From assembly GCA_963847675.1 (NCBI GenBank), contig CAWKAP010000004.1:124001-188000 (forward strand): DNA of 64,000 nucleotides, given 5' to 3'. This DNA is from JADJWR01 sp963847675 (GTDB lineage Bacteria > Pseudomonadota > Gammaproteobacteria > Burkholderiales > Burkholderiaceae_F). Under the pieces are notes generated by a model, which was not told where the DNA came from, made no database searches, and saw nothing but the letters and a program-made list of their open reading frames with translations. The position numbers and the translations under genes are program-made. Numbering within the stretch: position 1 is the stretch's first letter; every line of letters begins with the position of its first letter. Of the stretch, positions 52,496 to 63,895 are shown piece by piece.

Positions 52496-53973
52496 ATGCC
52501 GAAGCTCGTCTTCCTCGTGACCGACGTTGCGCTGCTGCTGCTCCTGCTGGCGCTGGCGGCCTACGTCTGGCACGCGCGCCGCTCGCCCGACCTGCGCGCG
52601 ACCTGGCGGCCGGTGTTCCGCGACGCGGCGGCGATGAGCGCGCTGGTCGTGCTGTCGCTCTTCCTCCTCATCGCGGTGCTCGACTCGATCCACTTCCGCC
52701 CGCTGCTGCCGCCGGCCGAAGGCGCGGCCGCCGATGCGCCGGCCGCCTACTCGACGCGGACCTACTCCTTCCTCGACCAGCTGCTGCGCAGGCCGATGGA
52801 GGGGACCGAGCGCACCTACTCGGCGCCGCTGTCGTACCAGTCGTACAGCAAGGAGACGATCGAGGTCGACGGCAAGGCGGTGCGCGAGTTTCCGCGCCTG
52901 GCGCACGGCGGCGCGCACCTGAAGAACCCGGCGCAGCAGTGGCTGCCCGACCTCGTGCGGCGCTCGGCGGCGGGTCTTGCCGCCGGCGCGGTGGCGGCGG
53001 CGCTGGTGGCCGCGGCGGTCGCCGCCGTGCTCTCTCGGATCAGTCAGACGGCGTTTGCCGAGTGCTGGCGCGCCATCTGGCGCCGCGAGACGGAGGCTCC
53101 GCTGCGCGCCGTGCTGCTCACCGCGGGCGCGCTGCTGCTCGTCGCGGGATGGATCGCGGCGATCTGGCCTGCGTATCACGTGCTCGGCACCGACCGGACC
53201 GGCAACGACGTGCTGTACCAGGCGCTGAAGTCGGTCCGCACCGCGGTCGTGATCGGCTCGCTGGCCACGCTGGCCACGCTGCCGTTCGCGATCGCCTTCG
53301 GCATTCTCGCCGGCTACTTCAAGGGCTGGGTCGACGATGCGATCCAGTACCTGTACACGGTGCTCTCGTCGATCCCCGGCGTGCTGCTGATCGCCGCGTT
53401 CGTGCTGATGATCCAGGTGTGGATCGACAAGCACCCGGAGCTGTACGAGACCGGGCTGGAGCGCGCCGACGTGCGCCTGCTGCTGCTGTGCGTGATCCTC
53501 GGCGTCACCGGCTGGGCGACGCTGTGCCGGCTGCTGCGCGCCGAGACGCTGAAGCTTTCCGAGCTCGACTACGTGCAGGCGGCGCGCGCCTTCGGCGTCT
53601 CGAACTTCGGCATCATGCGCCGGCACATCTTCCCCAACCTGATGCACATCGTGCTGATCGTCGCGGTGCTCGACTTCTCCGGCCTGGTGCTCTACGAGGC
53701 GGTGCTGTCGCTACGTCGGCGTCGGCGTCGACCCGACCACCGCCAGCTTCGGCTCGATGTTCAACCTGGCGCGCACCGAAATGAGCCGCGATCCCGCCGG
53801 TGTGGTGGAACCTCGCTCGCCGCGTTCGTCGTTCATGCTGGCGCTGGTGCTGTCGGCGCAACCTGTTCGCCGGCGCGGTGCGCGAGGCGTTCGATCCGCG
53901 CTCGCGGGCGTTCCGGCCGCGGCTGGCGCGCCGGACTCCGCGTCCCGCGGCGAGCGGCCGCGGGCAAGCATGA
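52496..53973 (+). CDS. Peptide-type ABC transporter permease (DppC/YejE-like) with enlarged N-terminus, about five frame breaks
   Basis: From ATG 52496 the product reads intact to 53710 and then needs five one-base corrections (near 53712, 53800, 53818, 53830 and 53860) to give VLSYVGVGVDPTTASFGSMFNLARTEM, DPAVWWNLV and ANLFAGAVREAFDPR, ending at 53973. The permease core (GTDRTGNDVLYQALKSVRTAVVIGSLATL; EAA-loop LDYVQAARAFGVSNFGIMRRHIFPNLMHI) starts only near residue 230. Before it are extra hydrophobic segments and a polar region (about 75-145), making it roughly 490 residues against about 300 for DppC. Confidence 0.85.
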
Positions 53974-54007
53974 CGGCCGGTCGCCGGCGGCGACGCGGAG
54001 CGGCCTG

Positions 54008-55885
54008 ATGCTGCGGATCGAGAACCTGCACACCGTGCTCGACACCGACCACGGCCTCGTGCGCGCGGTCGAGGACCTGACGCTCGCGATCGAGCGCGGC
54101 GAGACCTTCGCGCTGGTCGGCGAATCGGGCTGCGGCAAGTCGATGACGGCGCTGTCGATCCTGCGCCTGCTTCCGGACAACGGCCGGGTCGCCGAGGGCG
54201 CGATCCGACATCGGCGAGGTCGACGTGGTGCAGCTTCCGGAAGCGAAGATGCGCGACGTGCGCGGCCGGCGCGTGAGCATCATCTTCCAGGAGCCGGCGA
54301 CGAGCCTGAACCCGGTGATGAAGGTCGGCGACCAGATCGTCGAGGTCGTCGAAAGGCACACGTCGGTCAAGGGCGCCGCAGCGCGCGAAAAGGCGGTCGA
54401 TTGGCTCACGAGGGTCGGCATTCCCGAGCCGGCGCGCCGCATCGACGACTATCCGTTCCAGCTCTCCGGAGGCCAGAAGCAGCGGGTGATGATCGCCATC
54501 GCGCTTGCTGCCGAACCCGACCTGGTGATCGCCGACGAGCCGACCACCGCGCTCGACGTGACGATCCAGAAGCAGATCCTCGACCTGCTGCGCGACCTGC
54601 AGGCGGAGCGCGGCATGGCGATGCTGCTGATCACCCACGACCTGGGCATCGTCGCCTCGATGGCGCACCGCGTGGCGCTGATGTACGCAGGACAGATCGT
54701 CGAAGTGGCCCCGACCGAGCGAGTTCTTGCCCGCCCCCTGCATCCCTATGCCCAGATGCTGTTCGCCGCGCTGCCCGACACGGCCAAGCGCGGCCAGCCG
54801 CTGGCAGCCATTGCCGGCACGGTGCCGAGACTGGATCGCGAGTTCACGGGTTGCCGTTTCGCCGATCGCTGTCCGCGCGTGTTCGACGAGTGCCGGAACA
54901 CTGGCCCCGCGCTGTATGAGCCTCGCGCCGGCCACCAGGTCCGCTGCCTGCTCCACGCGACCCCCTCGTCCTCTCGCGGGAGAGGGCCGGCGAGAGGGGG
55001 TGCTGGCTGCCCACGCCGCTCGAGCCGACGCCGCTCCGCCAGCCCCTCGCCCCTAAGGCAGGGGGAGCAACCGAGCGCAGCCCTTCTCGAAGTCCGCGAC
55101 TACAAGCGTCTGGTTCCCGATCCGCAAGGGATTGCTGAAGCGCACCGTTGGCTACGTCAAGGCGGTCGACGGCGTGTCGTTCTCGATCGCGCCGGCGCGA
55201 TCGCTGGCGCTGGTCGGCGAATCGGGCTGCGGCAAGACGACCATCGGCAAGAGCATCCTGCAGCTGCTGCGCGGCATCGCGCGCATCGAGGGAACGGCTG
55301 CGCTCGACGGGACAGCGGCTGGACCAGCTGGACGGCGAAGACCTGCGCCGGGCGCGGCGCGAGATGCAGATCATCTTCCAGGATCCGTTTGCGTCGCTGA
55401 ACCCGCGCATGCGCGTGGCCGAGATCATGGAAGAGGGCGTGGCCTCGCTGCGGCCGGAAATCGCCGCGGCCGAGCGGCGCGACCGCGTGGTCGAGCTGCT
55501 GAAGAAGGTCGGCCTCCACGCGGACAGCGTCGACCGCTATCCGCACGAATTCTCCGGCGGCCAGCGCCAGCGCATCGCGATCGCGAGGGCGCTGGCGGTC
55601 GAGCCGAAGCTGATCATCTGCGACGAGCCGACCTCGGCCCTGGACGTTTCGGTGCAGGCGCAGATCCTCAATCTGCTGGCCCAGTTGCAGCGCGAGTTCG
55701 GCGTGGCGTACCTGTTCATCACGCACAATTTCGGCGTGGTCGAGTACCTGGCGCACGACGTCGCAGTGATGCAGGCCGGGCAGATCGTCGAGGCCGGGCC
55801 GGCCGAGCAGATTCTCGAGCGGCCGCGCCACGCCTATACGCAGACGCTGCTGGCCGCCGTGCCGAGACTGGCGCGGGCGGCATGA
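54008..55885 (+). CDS. Dual-domain peptide-type ABC ATPase (DppD-DppF or YejF-like), three frame breaks
   Basis: Domain 1 from ATG 54008: Walker A GESGCGKSMTALSIL, signature LSGGQKQRVMIAIAL, Walker B LVIADEPTTALDVTI, then the oligopeptide-type C-terminus with Cys ligands (FTGCRFADRCPRVFDECRN). Domain 2: VKAVDGVSFSI, Walker A GESGCGKTTIGKSIL, FSGGQRQRIAIARAL, LIICDEPTSALDVSVQ. Between them no stop and no ATG, GTG or TTG occurs in the linking frame, so a single YejF-like fusion is favoured; two separate genes are the alternative. One-base surpluses lie near 54213, 55113 and 55305. Confidence 0.83.
54959..55070. repeat. REP-like palindromic GC element within the ATPase linker
   Basis: CCCCCTCGTCCTCTCGC is mirrored by GGAGAGGGCCGGCGAGAGGGGG, and GCCCCTCGCCCCTAAGGC is followed by AGGGGGAGC. 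These look like the dispersed intergenic CCCTCTCCC/GGGAGAGGG palindromes of many proteobacteria. Here they lie in an open reading frame joining two ABC domains and would encode an Arg/Ser/Pro-rich linker. Confidence 0.6.
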
Positions 55886-56005
55886 CGTTCGCCCGCCGGA
55901 CCGTTGCGGTCGGCGTGTTCAGGTGTGGCTGCGGATAGCCGCGGGCCGGTCTCCACGACTGATGGCGCAGCGGCTGACGCCCTCTCCGAGCGCCGCCCAG
56001 GACGA

Positions 56006-56036
56006 AAAAAACCCGCGCGATCTCTCGCGCGGGTTG
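56006..56036 (-). terminator. Intrinsic terminator of the TonB receptor gene
   Basis: A perfect 11-bp stem AACCCGCGCGA (56011-56021) with TCGCGCGGGTT (56026-56036) and loop TCTC. Read on the minus strand it ends in a seven-base T-run (A's at 56006-56012 on the plus strand). It lies just after the stop of the receptor gene at 56059. Confidence 0.92.
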
Positions 56037-56058
56037 GATGAAGCGACGGCTCGGTTTC

Positions 56059-58831
56059 TTAAAACTCGTACTTCGCCCCCAGCGTCCAGACCCGGCCCAG
56101 CGGGTTGTGGAACCGGTCGTCGTAGGCGCGCGCCTGGAAGCGTGCCGTCTGGTTGGTGAACGGCGGATCTTCGTCGAACAGGTTCAGCACGCCAAGCCGC
56201 AGCTGCAGGCCCTTGATGCCGGTGTATCCGAACGACAGGTCGAACACGTTGTAATTGCCGACCGTGTTGTCGTTAAACGGCGCCGGGACGTTGTTGCTGT
56301 CCTTGTAACCGGAGGTGTACCGCCAGGTGAGGCCGGCGTTGAAGGCATTCATCTCCCAGCCGAGGGTCGTGACCTGCTTGAACCGGAACACCGGGCCGGG
56401 GCTGCCGCCGTCGTCCGTGAATCGCCTGTTGTAGTTGCCGACCGGGTTGAACCAGGTGCCGTTGGGTTCGATCTGGAACTCGTACTTGGTGACATAGGTC
56501 CCGCGCCAGTTCAGCGCAAAGCGCCCATACTGCGTCGCGCTCGGGTTCCAGTTGAACTGCATGTCGAAGCCGGTGGTCTTGGTGTCGCCCAGGTTCAGGT
56601 TGGTGTTCAGCACATAAGCCAGCGGATCGCCGCCCGGGATGTTGCAGCCGGGGATCGTCGGGATGCGCGCCGGGTCGGCATTGCTGCAGCGGACGAACAG
56701 GTTGGCGTACTTGGCTGGATCGCCGAAGATCGCCGGATCGCCGATCACGCCGATGTTGTTGGTGACCGTGTAGTCCCAGTAGTCGACGCCGAACGAGACC
56801 TGCGAGATCGGCTGGAACACGAAGCCGATGGTCCAGGCGTTCGATTCCTCCGGCGTCAGCGCGGTGTTGCCGCCCTGCAGTTGCTGGAACTGGATGCCGC
56901 AGTCACGCGAAGCAATGCCTCCCGCCGCCGTATTGACCACCCCATTCGGGCACAGCACCGGATCGTCGTAGCGCGAGCCGGTGAACGTGCTTTGGTTCGG
57001 CAGATACAGCTGCGTCAGCGTCGGCGCGGCAAAGCCGGTGTTGTACGAGCCGCGCAGAAGCAGGTTCTGCATCGGCGTGTACTTGAACGAGAACTTCGGG
57101 TTGGTCGTGCTGCCGAAGTCGCTGTAGTCGTCGTAACGCACCGAGGCGCCGAGTTCGAGGTTCTTCAGGACCGGGAACGCCATCTCGAGCGCCACGGCCC
57201 AGATGTCGCGGTCGCCCTCGCGCAGCGGGGACGATCCCGCCAGGCCGGAGGTCGCCGTCTGGCTCGCCTTGGCGACGTCGGTCGTGAACTTCATCTCCTC
57301 CTTGCGGAACTCGGCGGCCGAAGCCGATGCTCATCGGGCCGCCGGCAGGCTGCCGAACTGCCGGCTGGCCACGCCGGTCAGGCTCGACAGGGTGCCTTCG
57401 CCGGTCTGCAGCACGCCGTCGACCGAGTTGGCCAGCAGGAAAGCCTGCGCCTCCGGGGTCTGCGGGCCGAACGGGTTCAGGTACGGCGCGCCATTGATGC
57501 CCCGCATGCCGTCTGCGCAATGCCGTGGTTGTCGCGTAGCCGCTGATGAAGGTGGTGGAGATCTCCGAGTTCGACCACAGCGCGTTCGCCTGGTAGTCCC
57601 AGCCGGCGACGATGCCTTCGAGGCTGGCGACGAAGCGCTGCGTGTCGTTCTCTCCTTCCTGGTGTCGCCCGCCCAGCGTCGTCGTGCGCCAGCTGATCGA
57701 GATCGGTTGCGTGGGATCCAGCCCCGTGTTGGTGATCGGCGTGATGCCGTTGCCGGGGTAGAACGGGCTGCTCGGCGTCATCGTCAGGCCGCCTTCCGGC
57801 GACGGCGCGATGGTCCGGTCGATGTTGTTCCTCGAATAGAAGTACTCGGCCGTCGCCGTGTGGTTCGGGCCGAGCGCCAGCGAGCCGCGCAGGATGCCCG
57901 ACCACTGTTCCTGGTTCGGCACCACGGTGGTGTACAGCTGCGTGTCGGCGCCGCATCGGTTGGTGCCGAGTCCGGCGATCGGGTCCGCCGCAAGGATCGA
58001 CAGCGGTGGGCCACATTCCGGCAGCGACGGATTCGTGTTGGACACCTTGGTGACGCCGCCAACCACCTGGCTGTAGTTGGCCGGGAACGTGGTCGGGCTC
58101 AGCCCGTTGAAACCGCGCTCCGGGATATAGGACGTGCGCATGAAGTCGCGCTCGGTGCCATACATCGACTCCTGCTTGCGGTAATTGAACCCGCCGTAGA
58201 CGTTCCAGCCGTCCTTGGACAGGTTGCCGAAGCCGGCCAGCACGTTCGCCGTGTAGATCTCGCCGCCGCCTTCTTCCGGAAGCTGCGCTTCGCCGGCTAC
58301 CGCCACCCCCTTGTATTCCTTGCGGGTGATGAAGTTGACCACGCCTGCGATCGCGTCCGTGCCGTACGTCGACGAGGCGCCGTCCGTCAGCACCTCGATG
58401 CGCTCGAGCGCCGCAATCGGCAGCGTGTTCAGGTCGACAGCGACCGCCGAAAAAGGATTGGGCACGACGCGCTTGCCGTTCAGCAGCACCAGCGTGCGCT
58501 GCGCGCCAAGGTTGCGCAGAGACGCATACGAGGCGGCGCCGTTGCCCTGGCTGACGGAACCGGAACTGACCAGGCCGGCTCCCCCTTGCGTGACCAGCTT
58601 CAGCGCCTGTTCGGCATTGGTCACGCCGGCGTTGCGCAGTTCCTCGACCGTGATCGTGGTCGTCGGAAGGGCCGTCTCGCCCTCGATCCGCCGCAGCAGC
58701 GAGCCGGTGATTTCGACGCGTTCCAGTGACTGCGCACCGCTCGCCTGGGCGAGCGCATTCGGCGCCAAGCCGATGAGGCCGCTGCCGAGGGCAGCGCTCA
58801 CCGCAAGGCTGATCTTCTTTGCTCTAACCAT
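56059..58831 (-). CDS. TonB-dependent outer-membrane receptor A, about three frame breaks
   Basis: Ligand-gated outer-membrane transporter. The signal peptide (MVRAKKISLAVSAALGSGLIGLAPNALA) is followed by SLERVEITGSLLRRIEGETALP, a likely TonB-box/linker, and a plug domain (AEQALKLVTQGG, LRNLGAQRTLVLLNGKRVVPN, IEVLTDGASSTYGTDAIAGVVNFITR). A 22-strand-type barrel ends LGAKYEF with the terminal aromatic residue. Frame breaks near 57510 (extra base), 57345 (missing base) and 57318 (extra base) separate N- and C-terminal parts. Restored length is about 920 residues. Ligand unknown. It is paralogous and head-to-head with the receptor at 59611. Confidence 0.88.
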
Positions 58832-59610
58832 GTCTCCGCTCCTCCGAACTGGTTCGATTCGATACCCGGAAGCGTGGCCCGAGGGTCACGCCGACTGCTT
58901 CAACGGGTGCAAAGGCTGGAACGCACAGAGCGCACATGAGATTCGCGACCAGCGGCGTCCCACGAGACAGCGCAGCGGACACCAGATGCACGAACTCCGC
59001 CGACGATCCTCACCCCCCGAGGCGCGGAAGAGTAACTGCGTGTAACGACGTAGGTTCGTATCTCATTTGAATGTAGGGATTCGCAAGGGGCGATTGTTGC
59101 GAGGAGCCAACAGCAGCCTCGCGGCCAAACGAATGGCCCACTTGCTGCGCTGCAACATTCATTGCCCGGCTTTGCCAAGAACGTGCCCCCGTCGCTAATT
59201 CCGCCGTCGTGAAGATCGGTCTTGTTCGCGCCTCAGTGGATCGCTGCGTCGGCGGGCTGATCGCGTGCCGCAGCTGAACGGCAGCCGGGTCCCTCGCGCT
59301 GCGACCCCAGCGCTTCGTTCGGTCGCGCGTTACTACTTGGAGCGCTCCGTGCTACTGCGTAGGACGCCGCGCGACGGCGTTGTGTCGTGTCCTCCATGCG
59401 CAACAGATCGCTTCTCGTGCTCCGCGCCTTTGTTGCGAATTGTTGCCACGTGATGACTCGACAGCCAGAATCGTGAGCGGCAGTCGGGCTAGTGCGGCCT
59501 ATCGACGCGGGAGCTTTATCCGGATGGATAGGGCACGCCGGGTTGGCTGGCCGCGCAGGCGCCGACGGCAACGTTTCTGGAAGGCCGTTTTTTTTTGGGG
59601 GAGTTGACAA
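58832..59610. promoter_or_regulatory. 779-bp divergent intergenic region between two TonB receptor genes
   Basis: No convincing gene or RNA was found on either strand. It must hold promoters for both receptor genes. The right end has a T-run (59587-59595) followed by GGGGGAG, the ribosome-binding site of the gene at 59611. No clear Fur-like or other palindrome was recognised by eye. The start of the left receptor at 58831 is preceded by a purine-rich GGAGCGGAGA on its strand. Confidence 0.5.
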
Positions 59611-62361
59611 ATGAAACTGCAATTGAAGCCTGTCGTACGAGGTCTGGCGGTCGCGTTTGGAGGGCTGTCGACCGTGATGACGCCGCCTGCGCTTGCCCAG
59701 CAGCAGCAGCAACTCGAGCGGGTCGAGATCACCGGATCGCTGATCAAGCGGGTCGAGGGAGAAACTGCACTGCCCGTGTCGATCATCAAGGCGGAAGACC
59801 TGGAAAGGGCGGGTGTGAAGACCGCCGAGCAGGCGGTACAGTTCATCGCGCAAAACCAGTCGCTAATCAACTCTTCGCGATCGATCGGGACAACGAACGG
59901 CGGCGCTGCCTTCGCGGATCTGCGCGCGGCAGGCCCGGAGCGCACCCTCGTCCTGCTGAATGGACAGCGGGTGGTCAAGAATCCGTATTCGGGTATCGCC
60001 ACCGACCTGAACGTGATTCCGACGGTGGGCATTGCTCGCATCGAAGTTCTGACCGACGGCGCATCGTCGATCTACGGCACCGATGCCATCGCCGGCGTGA
60101 TCAACATCATCACGCGGCGCGATTACCAGGGCATCGAGGTCGGTGGCTCCGCCAAGCTTCCGCAGGATGACGGTGGCGAGCAGTACAACGGAAACATCAC
60201 GCTTGGATTCGGCTCGCTGGCCAAGGACGGCTTCAACGTCTTCGGCGGATTTTCCTACACGAAAGAGAATGCCATCCGCGCGGTGGACCGGGACTACACG
60301 GCGAGCGGCATCATCGAGGACAAAGGCGTCTATCTGACGAGCGGAACCAGCTTCCCGGGCAACTACAGCCAATCGGCCACGGGGGTGTCGACCAACCCGA
60401 CCCTGCCGGGCTGCGCTCCTCCGGACTCGGTGCTGATTCCAGGGATCTTCGGGCCGAATTCCTGCCGCTTCGACTACACGCGCTATATCGACATCATGTC
60501 CGAGGTCGAGCGCTGGTCGCTGTTCGGGCGCGGATCGCTTGCTCTTGGAAGCCATACCGCCTCGGTCGAGTACTTCCGCGCCTACAACAAGGTGGGGAAC
60601 AACGTGGCGCCGACCCCGCTGACGAGCCTGCCGATGAACGCCAATAACCCGTATTACCCGGGCGGTTCGGCGGGGGTTCCGATCACCAATACGAATCTCG
60701 ATCCGACGCTGCCGATCTCCGTCGGCTGGCGGATGATCCCGGGCGGCCCGCGTGCCAGCGAAATCGAGAACACGACGCAGCGCGTGCTCGGCGAAATCGA
60801 GGGTCCGATCGGAACCAACTGGAACTACAAAGTCGCGGCCCTTTACAGTGATTCGCAGGTCGACAACACGTTCACCAACGGCTATGTCAGCCGGCCGGGG
60901 ATCATCGCCGGTCTGGCCGGTGCCAACGGCGCGCCGTTCCTGAACCCCTTCGGTGCGCCGACAGCAGAGCAAAGCGCCTACATCCAATCGCAGAAGGTCC
61001 TCGGCCAGGTGCAGGACATCTCCGGCGACCTGTGGGGCGTGAACGGCACGATCAGCGGCGAACTGATGCAGCTACCGGCCGGCCCGCTGAGCGGCGCCCT
61101 GCTGGCCTCCTACCAGAAGGAATCGATCGACTTCACGAACAACTTCACGCTGATCCGCCAGGCGGCCAGTTCCGGCCTCGAACTCGCCGAGAATACGAGC
61201 GGCAGCATCCGCAACTACGCGCTCGCCGCAGAGCTCAACGTTCCGATCCTGCGCAACGCGCCGTTCGCGAAGAGTCTCGAAGTACCGATTTCGGTGCGCT
61301 ACGACAACTATGATCAGTCCGGCAGCACCACGAATCCCAAGATCGGCGTCCGCTGGCAGACGATGGATAACCTGCTGCTCCGCGGCTCCTACAACACGGG
61401 CTTCCGGGCACCGGGCGTCTTCGATCTCTTCGCGCCGAACAGCGTCACGTTCACGAGCAACTCGTACAACGATCCGGTGCTGTGCCCGAACGGCGTCCCG
61501 GTGGCGGGCGCCGACCCGTCGCGTGACTGTGGCCAGCAGTTCCGTCAGTTGCAGGGCGGCAGCCTTCGGTAGAACCCGAGGATTCCGATTCGTGGTCTCG
61601 GCTTCGTGTTCGATGTCACGCGCAATGCGTCGTTCAGCATCGACTACTTCAACAGCAAGGTGAAGGGCACGATCGGCGCGCTTCCCGAGACGGCAATCTT
61701 CGGCGACACGGCGGCCTATGCCGATAAGTTCGTGCGCTGCAGCCAGTTGTCGCCGTCAGATTTTGCGGCCATCGATGCGTGCCAGCCGGGCCTTACGGTC
61801 GATCCGCTCGCCTACATCGTCACGACGACCGCCAATCTGGGCGACATCAAGTCGCAGGGCTTTGACCTCGCCGTCAATGCCCGCACCGACGCCTCGTCAT
61901 ACGGCCGCTTCTCGTTTGCGCTGAACGGCACGTACCTGACCAAGTGGGAGCAGCAACTGGTCAAGGACGGCGACTACTACAGCGCGCTCGGCAGGTATTC
62001 GGTCGAACTGAACTTCCCCGCGCCCCGCTGGCAGCACGTGATGCAGGTGGGCTGGGAATCGGGTGCGTGGACGACGACGCTCTTCAACCGGTTCAAGGCC
62101 GGGTACGACGACTACAACCTGGATACGCTCGACGACGACATCTACGGTCAGAACACCGTGGGCAACTGGAGCGTGTACGACGTGACGGTCTCCTACTCCG
62201 GCGTCAAAGGGCTGACGCTGACCGGCGGCGTGCTCAACCTCATGGACAGGCGCGGGCCGTTCACCAACCAGAACGCGACCTTCCAGACGGGCTATGACCC
62301 GCGCATTTCCGACCCGGTCGGCCGTGCGTGGTTCCTGCAGGCGCGCTACAAGTTCATGTAA
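59611..62361 (+). CDS. TonB-dependent outer-membrane receptor B, in-frame TAG and compensating frame break
   Basis: Signal peptide ending PALAQ, then QQLERVEITGSLIKRVEGETALP and a plug (RTLVLLNGQRVVKN, IEVLTDGASSIYGTDAIAGVINIITR) closely parallel to receptor A. The barrel is intact to 61569, where TAG follows GGSLR. Shifting to the neighbouring frame gives VEPEDSDSW, and the original frame resumes at 61600 (GFVFDVTRNASFSIDYF) to the end ARYKFM. So one missing base near 61569 and one extra near 61599 explain the break. Restored length is about 916 residues. A good GGGGGAG site precedes the ATG. Confidence 0.88.
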
Positions 62362-62378
62362 TCGGTCTCGGCGCACCG

Positions 62379-62412
62379 AAAAGCCCGCGGGTTTGCCTGC
62401 GGGCTTTTTTTT
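62379..62412 (+). terminator. Intrinsic terminator of TonB receptor B
   Basis: AAAGCCCGC and GCGGGCTTT form a 9-bp stem around a ten-base loop, followed by an eight-base T-run on the plus strand, about 17 bases after the stop at 62361. The A-run on the left side could also make it work for the convergent gene on the minus strand. Nothing else was seen in 62413-62644. Confidence 0.88.
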
Positions 62413-62644
62413 CGCGTGATCGAAACGAGTGCCTGCTGCGGTGAAGAGGTGGGACTCGATTCGATGCCGGCCATCGAGCCAGGCCCTGTTCAGTGCGGCA
62501 AGAGCGCAGCGCGCCTCAGACGATGGCGCCTGAGCGCCGGACAGGAGCGAAACGCGCTGGGATGCCGCGCCGTGGTGCGCGCGCGAGTTTCAGCCAGGTT
62601 GGCGGCGGCCTATGCTGCCCGCCGCTATCAGGCCGTTCGAGTTG

Positions 62645-63895
62645 TCACGAGACCCGCATCCACAGCCGGGCGAGATCGGCCGTGCCATCGGTCCCGCCGA
62701 CGGCTTTGAACGTCTGCGCCGCCTTCTGCTTCTGCCCGGCCCGTCGCTGGGCAATGCCCAGATGCAGGTTGGCATCGGGTGGATGCCGCAGGCCGCCTTT
62801 CTTGATGCCGTCCTGGATCAGCTTGATTCCCTTGTCGTACTGACCCATGCCGGAGTAGGCGAGACCGACACGGACCAGTGCGTCGCCGTCCTTTGCCTCG
62901 TCTTCGGCGGCCGCCAGATCCTTGGGCGCATCAGTGGCGCGCTGGCTGGCGAGCGCCAGCAGCCGCTTCTGCCGCTCGGCGTCTTCGCCCTTGCCCAGCC
63001 TGCCGCTGGCAAATCCTTCGTCGAGAACCCTCTTGGCCTCTGCCGCCTGACCCTGCTGCAAGGCGAGTTGCGCGTACTCCATGAAATCGGCGGTCGACTC
63101 CAGGGTGTTCGTCACTGCCCGAAGGCGGTACACCTCGAGGCTCAGCCGGGACGAGAAGCCCGGCTTCGATTCGATCCGCCGCAGCAGGTCGGCCCAGTAT
63201 TCGCGCTTCGGGTAGTAAGCGACCAGTCGCTCGAGCGCCGCGATGTAAGCCGCGCGGTCGGCCTCGTTGCGGCCGGCGATGTTGGCCAGCAGCTGCAGCA
63301 TGTCTTCCGGCGGTTTCTGCCCGGCACGCTCGGCGGCCTGCACGTCGGCAAGTGCTTCGCGGTTGGCGGCCGCCAGGTCGCCGGCCAGGAAGTACGACTG
63401 GATCAGCAGCGTGCGCGAAGCACTGTCGCCGGGATTCGCCTTCAGGGCGCGCTGCGCCCAGTTCGCCGCGTTCTTGTAGTCGCGCCCACGGTAGTAAAGG
63501 CCGGCCAGCGTTGCCGCGTAGCGCCCCTGCTCAGCCTCGGACAGTCGCCCCGAATTGATCAGTGCCTGCAACGACTTGATCGCCTCATCGCTGTTCCCCG
63601 CGGCGACGGCCGCCGAGGCCCGCATCTGATCGATCAGGAAGTTCTCATAGGCCGTGCGCTTCGGTATGGCTTCCGCCTCACGCAGCTTGGCCAGGGCGTC
63701 GTTGTATTTGCGGGCCTTGATCAGGTCGCGCGCCGCCTGCAGTGGCTTGCCCACCTCGGCGCGCACGGTCTCCTGCGCGTAGGCCGAGGCGACGCTCAGG
63801 CCCGAGTCCACATCGATCTGCAGGCTGAATGCTGCGACGAGCGCGGCAGCAGTTGCGGTCAGGCGGGCTTTCCGGCGCAGTGCTGAGGGCAACAT
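62645..63895 (-). CDS. TPR-repeat periplasmic protein
   Basis: From ATG 63895 the product has 416 residues: a signal peptide (TATAAALVAAFSLQIDVDSGLSVASAYA) and then TPR-like helices throughout: PLQAARDLIKARKYNDALAKLREAEAI, AATLAGLYYRGRDYKNAANWAQRALKANPGD, GLAYSGMGQYDKGIKLIQDGIKKGG and NLHLGIAQRRAGQKQKAAQTFKAV. The frame is open to 63982, but the chosen ATG precedes a signal peptide. Similar TPR proteins often neighbour TonB/ExbBD genes in betaproteobacteria (established context). Function not known; it converges on receptor B. Confidence 0.8.
   Translation of the reverse strand: MLPSALRRKARLTATAAALVAAFSLQIDVDSGLSVASAYAQETVRAEVGKPLQAARDLIKARKYNDALAKLREAEAIPKRTAYENFLIDQMRASAAVAAGNSDEAIKSLQALINSGRLSEAEQGRYAATLAGLYYRGRDYKNAANWAQRALKANPGDSASRTLLIQSYFLAGDLAAANREALADVQAAERAGQKPPEDMLQLLANIAGRNEADRAAYIAALERLVAYYPKREYWADLLRRIESKPGFSSRLSLEVYRLRAVTNTLESTADFMEYAQLALQQGQAAEAKRVLDEGFASGRLGKGEDAERQKRLLALASQRATDAPKDLAAAEDEAKDGDALVRVGLAYSGMGQYDKGIKLIQDGIKKGGLRHPPDANLHLGIAQRRAGQKQKAAQTFKAVGGTDGTADLARLWMRVS

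Noticed and set aside
59587..59602. T-run before receptor B as an intrinsic terminator
   Set aside because: No stable GC hairpin directly precedes it and no gene on the plus strand ends upstream. It abuts the ribosome-binding site.
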